Source of the DNA: Effusibacillus pohliae DSM 22757
GTDB taxonomy: Bacteria > Bacillota > Bacilli > Tumebacillales > Effusibacillaceae
Direction of reading: 5' to 3'
DNA: 64,000 bases
Assembly: GCF_000376225.1 (NCBI RefSeq)
Contig: NZ_AQXL01000118.1
Span: forward strand, 1 to 64,000
Below, one piece after another: positions 59,645 to 64,000 of this stretch (positions are counted from its first letter, which is position 1; each line of letters opens with the position of its first letter). The position numbers were made by a program, and so were the translations under genes. The notes beneath the pieces were generated by a model that searched no databases, was not told the origin of the DNA, and saw nothing but the letters and a program-made list of their open reading frames with translations.

Positions 59645-60001
59645 ATGGAGACACAACTGAATCCTTCTGTAAGCGCTGTCAATATTGATGGACGTCCCGA
59701 AAATGAGTGGGACATCATCGCGGAATCGCCGCAGTTCAAAGCGATGATCCGCAAGAAAAAAGCGTTTTTGGTACCGGCTACTGTCTTTTTCCTTGTTTAT
59801 TATTTTGCGCTGCCTGTTTTGGCCGGTTATTTCAAACCGCTAATGGCTGTCAAGGTGACGGACTCGATCAACTTCGGCTACCTGTTTGCGTTGTCCGAAT
59901 TTGTGATGGCTTGGGTGTTGGCTCATCTGTACATGAAGAAGGCCAACCAGTTTGACGATACAGCCTCCGAAATGCGCAACAACATGAAAGGGGGACTGTG
60001 A
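59645..60001 (+). CDS. DUF485 membrane protein, partner of the acetate permease
   Basis: 118 residues: a soluble N terminus ([21 protein letters not shown]) and two membrane helices ([42 protein letters not shown]). This is the DUF485/YjcH arrangement found before ActP-type symporters. GAGGGGGAG precedes the ATG. The next gene begins 2 bp after its stop. It probably supports the permease. Confidence 0.87.
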   Translation: METQLNPSVSAVNIDGRPENEWDIIAESPQFKAMIRKKKAFLVPATVFFLVYYFALPVLAGYFKPLMAVKVTDSINFGYLFALSEFVMAWVLAHLYMKKANQFDDTASEMRNNMKGGL

Positions 60002-60003
60002 CG

Positions 60004-61515
60004 ATGGGTTTTAACGGATTGGCATTCGGACTTTTCCTTGTGATTGTTGCGATTACGCTGGTGATCACCTATTGGGCGGCCAAGCGAACGCATACCACCA
60101 GCGAGTTTTACGCCGCAGGCAGTTCCATCAAAGGCTGGCAAAACGGGGTCGCGATCGCAGGTGACTACATGAGCGCCGCTTCTTTCCTTGGCATCGCCGG
60201 CATGATTGCGCTCAGCGGATATGACGGATTCATGTATTCGGTCGGTTGGCTGGTCGCGTACCTGACGGTTCTGCTGCTGGTGGCCGAGCCGTTGCGGAAC
60301 ACCGGCAAGTATACGATGGCTGACGTTCTGGCCAGCCGCTTGAACGAAAAACCGGTGCGCTCGGTCGCAGCTCTCTCCACCATCGTGATTTCCACTTTCT
60401 ATATGATCGCCCAAATGGTCGGTGCGGGCGGACTGATCAAACTGTTGCTCGGAATTCCTTACAACTATGCGGTGATGATCGTCGGCATTCTGATGATTCT
60501 GTACGTGGTGTTTGGCGGGATGCTGGCAACCACCTGGGTGCAGATTATCAAGGCGTTGCTGCTGATGGGCGGAACGATTGTGCTATCGCTGCTGGTGCTG
60601 GCGAAATTCAACTTTAACGTGGGCGCCATGTTTGACAAAGCGGCCGCCATGTACGGGCAGAAATTCCTGGAGCCGGGTCTAAAGTTTACGAACCCGCTCG
60701 ATCAGATTTCGCTGGGGCTCGCCCTCGTTCTTGGAACGGCCGGTCTGCCGCATATCTTGATACGGTTTTACACCGTGCCAAACGCGAAGGAAGCCCGCAA
60801 GTCGGTTGTCTGGGCGATGTGGATCATCGGAGCCTTTTATGTGATGACCACCTTCCTTGGATTTGGTGCGGCGACGCTTGTGACAAAGGACAAAATTATC
60901 GCGGCAGACAAGGCGGGCAACATGGCGGCTCCGCTGTTGGCACAGGCGCTCGGCGGTGATTTTATGCTGGCGTTCATCGCTGCGGTGGCGTTCGCCACGA
61001 TTCTTGCGGTGGTGGCAGGGCTGACGATTGCCGCATCCTCCGCGTTCGCGCACGATTTCTATACCAACGTGATCAGGGGAGGCGAGGCAAACGAGCAAGA
61101 GCAAATCCGGGTGGCCCGAATCACCGCTTTTGCGGTGGGCATCCTGTCGATCGTGATCGGGATTGCAGCCAATGGAATGAACGTTGCGTACATGGTGGCG
61201 CTCGCATTCGCGGTGGCGGCCAGCGCGAACCTGCCGGTAATCGTATTGACCGTCTTTTGGAAGCGGTTTACCACTGCCGGAGCCATCACGGGCATGCTGG
61301 TCGGTTTGGTCTCCGCCCTGCTGCTTACCTTCATCGGGCAGGGGGTTATGGGGAAGAATGCGATCTTCCCGCTGCAAAATCCGGGCATCGTCTCGATCCC
61401 ACTCGGCTTCCTGGCGGCGATCGTTGGCTCGCTGGTGACGAAGGATGCGAAAGCGCGGGAGAAATTCAGCGAAATTTATGTGCGGGCGAACACCGGATAC
61501 GGAGTCGAAAAATAA
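60004..61515 (+). CDS. actP: Cation/acetate symporter (SSS family)
   Basis: 503 residues with about 13 membrane helices. SSS signature features include [51 protein letters not shown] and [13 protein letters not shown]. These match ActP (YjcG) Na+/acetate or monocarboxylate transporters. ATG 60004 lies 9 bp after AAAGGGGG; GTG 59998 is less likely. With acsA it gives uptake and activation of acetate. Confidence 0.87.
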   Translation: MGFNGLAFGLFLVIVAITLVITYWAAKRTHTTSEFYAAGSSIKGWQNGVAIAGDYMSAASFLGIAGMIALSGYDGFMYSVGWLVAYLTVLLLVAEPLRNTGKYTMADVLASRLNEKPVRSVAALSTIVISTFYMIAQMVGAGGLIKLLLGIPYNYAVMIVGILMILYVVFGGMLATTWVQIIKALLLMGGTIVLSLLVLAKFNFNVGAMFDKAAAMYGQKFLEPGLKFTNPLDQISLGLALVLGTAGLPHILIRFYTVPNAKEARKSVVWAMWIIGAFYVMTTFLGFGAATLVTKDKIIAADKAGNMAAPLLAQALGGDFMLAFIAAVAFATILAVVAGLTIAASSAFAHDFYTNVIRGGEANEQEQIRVARITAFAVGILSIVIGIAANGMNVAYMVALAFAVAASANLPVIVLTVFWKRFTTAGAITGMLVGLVSALLLTFIGQGVMGKNAIFPLQNPGIVSIPLGFLAAIVGSLVTKDAKAREKFSEIYVRANTGYGVEK

Positions 61516-61545
61516 GCGGGAAACACAAGCTGCAGGCTTGCACGA

Positions 61546-61573
61546 AGCCGTCGGCAGGGGCCGGCGGCTTTTG
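61546..61573 (+). terminator. Terminator after actP
   Basis: AGCCGTCGGC and GCCGGCGGCT flank a 4-nt loop and are followed by T. Confidence 0.8.
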
Positions 61574-61628
61574 CCGTTGCACGCAGTTTGTGATATATTT
61601 CTGGTAAAATTAGGTGCGGGAGGGCAGA

Positions 61629-61883
61629 ATGCCTTACGTATACATAGTGGAGTGCAAGGACGGCACGCTGTACACCGGCTACGCAATGGATTTGCGCAAG
61701 CGGTTGCAGGAACATAACAGCGGACAAGGGGCAAAATACACGCGGGGCCGCGGTCCGGTTCGGCTGCGGTATGTGGAGATATGCCCTGACAAATCGTCCG
61801 CCGTGCGGCGGGAATGGGCGATCAAACGGCTGGATCGGCGGCGCAAACAGGCACTGATCGACTCTGTCTGCCTGTTGATCTGA
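61629..61883 (+). CDS. GIY-YIG nuclease-domain protein (YazA/UPF0213)
   Basis: 84 residues of the UPF0213 type: YVYIVECKDGTLYTGYAMDL (GIY-YIG as YIV-YTG), LRKRLQEHNSGQGAKYTRGR with the catalytic Arg, and WAIKRLDRRRKQALI. Such small stand-alone proteins may act in DNA repair; the role is unproven. GGGAGGG precedes ATG 61629. Confidence 0.88.
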   Translation: MPYVYIVECKDGTLYTGYAMDLRKRLQEHNSGQGAKYTRGRGPVRLRYVEICPDKSSAVRREWAIKRLDRRRKQALIDSVCLLI

Positions 61884-61936
61884 GCTGTCTGGCGCGGTTT
61901 GTTGAATGAACCATTTTTTCCGAAGGGAGATGGAGT

Positions 61937-62983
61937 ATGCTGCAACGGATTTTGACGATTACATTGATTGTGTTCCTGCCGTTGACGGTGATCGGAAACT
62001 TCTTGCATTTTCCGGAAGTGTTATTGTTCGTGCTGGCCTGTGTCACGATCATCCCGTTGGCCGGGATTATGGGCAGGGCGACCGAGAGCATCGCGATCCA
62101 CAGCGGTCCGCGGATCGGCGGCTTGTTAAACGCCACGTTCGGCAATGCGGTCGAATTGATCATCGCGTTTTTGGCGCTGCGGCAGGGGTTGACCCAGGTC
62201 GTGCAGGCGTCCTTGACGGGCGCGGTGATCGGCAATTTGCTGCTGGTCGCCGGACTCAGCTTTCTCGTAGGAGGCATCAAGTATCCGATCCAAAAATTCA
62301 ACGCGGCGATCGCCCGCACCAATTCGTCGATGATGCTGCTGGGGGTTGTGATCGCGTTAATCATCCCCGCCATTTTTTCCTTGCAAAATCCGCAAATTGC
62401 CAACAAACTGAGCATCGGCGTGGCCGCGGTGTCGCTCGCCTTGTACCTGCTGGGACTGTATTTTGCGCTGTTTACGCATAAGCACGTGTTTCATTTTACG
62501 GAGGATATGGAAGAAGAATCGGCCGAATGGTCATTGGGCAAAGCATCCGGCATCCTGGCGGCATCTACGGTGGCGGTCGGCTACGTGTCGGAAATCCTGG
62601 TGCATACAATCGAGACCGTGTCCCATACGCTCGGCTGGTCGGAAGTGTTTATCGGGGTGATCATCGTCGCTATCATCGGCAATGCGGCGGAGCATAGTTC
62701 GGCGATTTTAATGGCCTGGAAAAACCGGATGGACGTATCGCTTGAAATTGCGGTGGGCAGTTCGTTGCAAATCGCCATGTTTGTCGCTCCCGTGCTGGTG
62801 TTTGCCGGCTGGTTGATCGCCAAACCGTTGCCGCTCGTGTTCTCCTGGCCGGAGCTTGCGGCCATGACATTGTCCGTCCTGTTGACCGCCTTTTTGGCAA
62901 ACGACGGGGAATCGAACTGGTTGGAAGGCGTGATGGCGCTTGGCGCGTATTTGATTATCGGGATTGGGTTTTATTTTCTGTAA
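61937..62983 (+). CDS. chaA: Ca2+/H+ antiporter (CaCA family, YfkE-like)
   Basis: 348 residues with about 11 membrane helices. Both alpha repeats are complete: GLLNATFGNAVELIIAFLAL and IIGNAAEHSSAILMAWKNRM carry the GNxxE motifs that bind Ca2+. Bacillus YfkE (ChaA) is the close model, exporting Ca2+ against H+. AAGGGAG precedes the ATG. A terminator follows at 63001. Confidence 0.9.
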   Translation: MLQRILTITLIVFLPLTVIGNFLHFPEVLLFVLACVTIIPLAGIMGRATESIAIHSGPRIGGLLNATFGNAVELIIAFLALRQGLTQVVQASLTGAVIGNLLLVAGLSFLVGGIKYPIQKFNAAIARTNSSMMLLGVVIALIIPAIFSLQNPQIANKLSIGVAAVSLALYLLGLYFALFTHKHVFHFTEDMEEESAEWSLGKASGILAASTVAVGYVSEILVHTIETVSHTLGWSEVFIGVIIVAIIGNAAEHSSAILMAWKNRMDVSLEIAVGSSLQIAMFVAPVLVFAGWLIAKPLPLVFSWPELAAMTLSVLLTAFLANDGESNWLEGVMALGAYLIIGIGFYFL

Positions 62984-63000
62984 AGAAACAATCGGATGGA

Positions 63001-63031
63001 AGGCCCTATTTGGCGACAGGGCCTCTTTTTT
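63001..63031 (+). terminator. Terminator after the Ca2+/H+ antiporter
   Basis: AGGCCCT and AGGGCCT flank a 10-nt loop, followed by C and six T. Confidence 0.88.
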
Positions 63032-63090
63032 GTTCAGATCGGTTGATCATTGCGGGAAATGTGTGCGCGATTACATTTCCCGGTTACCAG

Positions 63091-63119
63091 ATTGACAGAT
63101 GCGGAATTCTTTTATAAAG
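63091..63119 (+). promoter_or_regulatory. Promoter of the glutaredoxin-thioredoxin reductase gene
   Basis: TTGACA (63091-63096), 17-bp spacer, TAAAGT (63114-63119). The expected transcription start is near 63126. Confidence 0.65.
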
Positions 63120-63130
63120 TAAATATAATA

Positions 63131-63145
63131 TTAGAATTACTCTAA
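63131..63145 (+). promoter_or_regulatory. PerR/Fur-family operator-like palindrome
   Basis: TTAGAATTACTCTAA is a 5-5-5 inverted repeat closely resembling PerR boxes (TTATAATNATTATAA). It sits just downstream of the predicted start, where a bound repressor would block transcription. Confidence 0.55.
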
Positions 63146-63231
63146 AATAAAGAGAGGATCAGTGGTTGGAAACGATAAGACGTGTCCCATCAAAAGTATC
63201 CGCAGATGGGAGATACAGGGGAGGCTATCTG

Positions 63232-64000
63232 ATGAAAAAAGCGATTTTGTACTCGAGCACCGGTTGTCCTTACTGTGAGAAAATCAAAAAAGACCTGCAA
63301 AATTGGGGAATCGTATATGAAGAGCGGAATGTAACGGTCAATCCGGATTATTTTCATGACCTGCACGAAAAAGGAATCTTCTCGACACCCGTCACTTTTA
63401 TTGACGGGGAAGCGTTCATTGGCTACCGGCCGAACAAGATGAAAGACTATCTGGGTATTCAGGAAGAGGCGACCGCCAGGAAAAACGATCCAGGCAAAGA
63501 GACATCGGATATTTTCTCGGCGCTGTCGGAAGACATGTTCAACGAGGTCTACGATCTGGCGATCATCGGTTCCGGTCCCGCGGGCTCGTCGGCAGCCGTA
63601 TATGCGGCGCGCGGACGCCTGAAGACGATTGTACTCGACAAGGCGCCCGGTGCGGGGGCGCTGGCGATTACGCATAAAATCGCCAACTACCCGGGTGTCA
63701 GCGAGGAACTGACCGGACTGGAACTGGTCGACCGGATCCGTCGGCAAGCGGTCAGTTTTGGCGCGACGTTCGTGCGCACGCAGGTGTTATCGGTCCATCT
63801 GCAGGACGAGATCAAGCAACTGAAAACTCCGGAAGGCACGATCAAGGCGAAAACGGTGTTTATCGCGGTCGGCGCGCGCGGCAACAACAAAAAAATCAGA
63901 GGCGAAGAAGAGTTCACCGGCCGCGGCGTCAGCTACTGCTCGACCTGTGACGGCGCGTTTTTCCAGGATCGGATTGTCGGCGTGTCGGGCGACAACGAAG
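63232..64000 (+). CDS. Glutaredoxin-thioredoxin reductase fusion (truncated by the window edge)
   Basis: Residues 1 to about 80 are a glutaredoxin domain with the redox motif STGCPYCEKI and TPVTFIDGEAFIGYRP. After a linker a thioredoxin-reductase domain begins at about 104 with YDLAIIGSGPAGSSAAVYAA (FAD site), KIANYPGV, and the redox pair in SYCSTCDGAFF. The NADPH domain continues past 64000. GGGGAGG lies 7 bp before ATG 63232. It should use NADPH to reduce its own glutaredoxin arm or peroxide-related targets. The promoter carries a PerR-like box. Confidence 0.9.
   Translation, partial: MKKAILYSSTGCPYCEKIKKDLQNWGIVYEERNVTVNPDYFHDLHEKGIFSTPVTFIDGEAFIGYRPNKMKDYLGIQEEATARKNDPGKETSDIFSALSEDMFNEVYDLAIIGSGPAGSSAAVYAARGRLKTIVLDKAPGAGALAITHKIANYPGVSEELTGLELVDRIRRQAVSFGATFVRTQVLSVHLQDEIKQLKTPEGTIKAKTVFIAVGARGNNKKIRGEEEFTGRGVSYCSTCDGAFFQDRIVGVSGDNE

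Overview
The window looks like a chromosomal segment of an aerobic, endospore-forming Firmicute of the Bacillales. The evidence is Bacillus-type gene families (CotSA-like, YheC/YheD, YhcN/YlaJ, YuiB, DUF3055, DUF1540, DUF309, MqnE), strong GGAGG ribosome sites, many TTG/GTG starts, and Firmicute riboswitches (c-di-AMP, M-box). Moderate-to-high GC and the gene mix suggest Alicyclobacillaceae (Effusibacillus/Tumebacillus-like); that placement is inference. No rRNA, tRNA or CRISPR array was seen.

Layout. 1-2660 is a decay zone: an IS21-family end inserted into a methyltransferase gene, fragments of a restriction-type protein, a cupredoxin and a penicillin-binding protein, and one intact NlpC/P60 hydrolase. 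2671-13190 holds an orphan sensor kinase, a VanY-like carboxypeptidase, a beta-hydroxyacid dehydrogenase, a c-di-AMP riboswitch ahead of a small ORF and DUF3055, a GAF kinase/LuxR regulator pair, a D-amino acid aminotransferase, a GmhB-type phosphatase and an aspartase/fumarase. 13294-15122 has a Tyr/Pro-rich coat-like protein, a Cys-rich microprotein and a broken inositol-phosphate synthase.

15210-39077 is the centrepiece: a locus of about 24 kb for a spore-surface glycan. It has seven probable glycosyltransferases plus a GT-D fold one, a sugar-1-phosphate nucleotidyltransferase, two nucleotide-sugar dehydrogenases, three epimerases, a CotSA-like protein, a YheC/YheD ATP-grasp protein, two related kinase-like proteins, a HipA-family kinase, lysine-rich proteins and two proteins sharing a C-terminal domain I do not recognise. 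Several pieces are paralogous within the locus, so it appears to have grown by duplication. The likely flow is sugar-1-P to NDP-sugar, then UDP-glucuronate and its epimers, then polymer assembly by the transferases, with coat proteins acting as scaffold or acceptor.

39141-52624 is mostly housekeeping: amidase, PpiB, sporulation lipoprotein, MqnE, ABC exporter, molybdopterin oxidoreductase, TrpS, rhodanese, BtuF-like protein and YuiB. It also holds an unusual MurE-like ligase flanked by two VanW lipoproteins. 52625-54850 is gene-poor and holds a dead integrase, two promoter-terminator units with no ORF and a GC-rich structured stretch. 54857-64000 contains inorganic pyrophosphatase, acetyl-CoA synthetase, an M-box riboswitch with CorA, an acetate permease with its DUF485 partner, a Ca2+/H+ exchanger and, running off the end, a glutaredoxin-thioredoxin reductase fusion behind a PerR-like operator.
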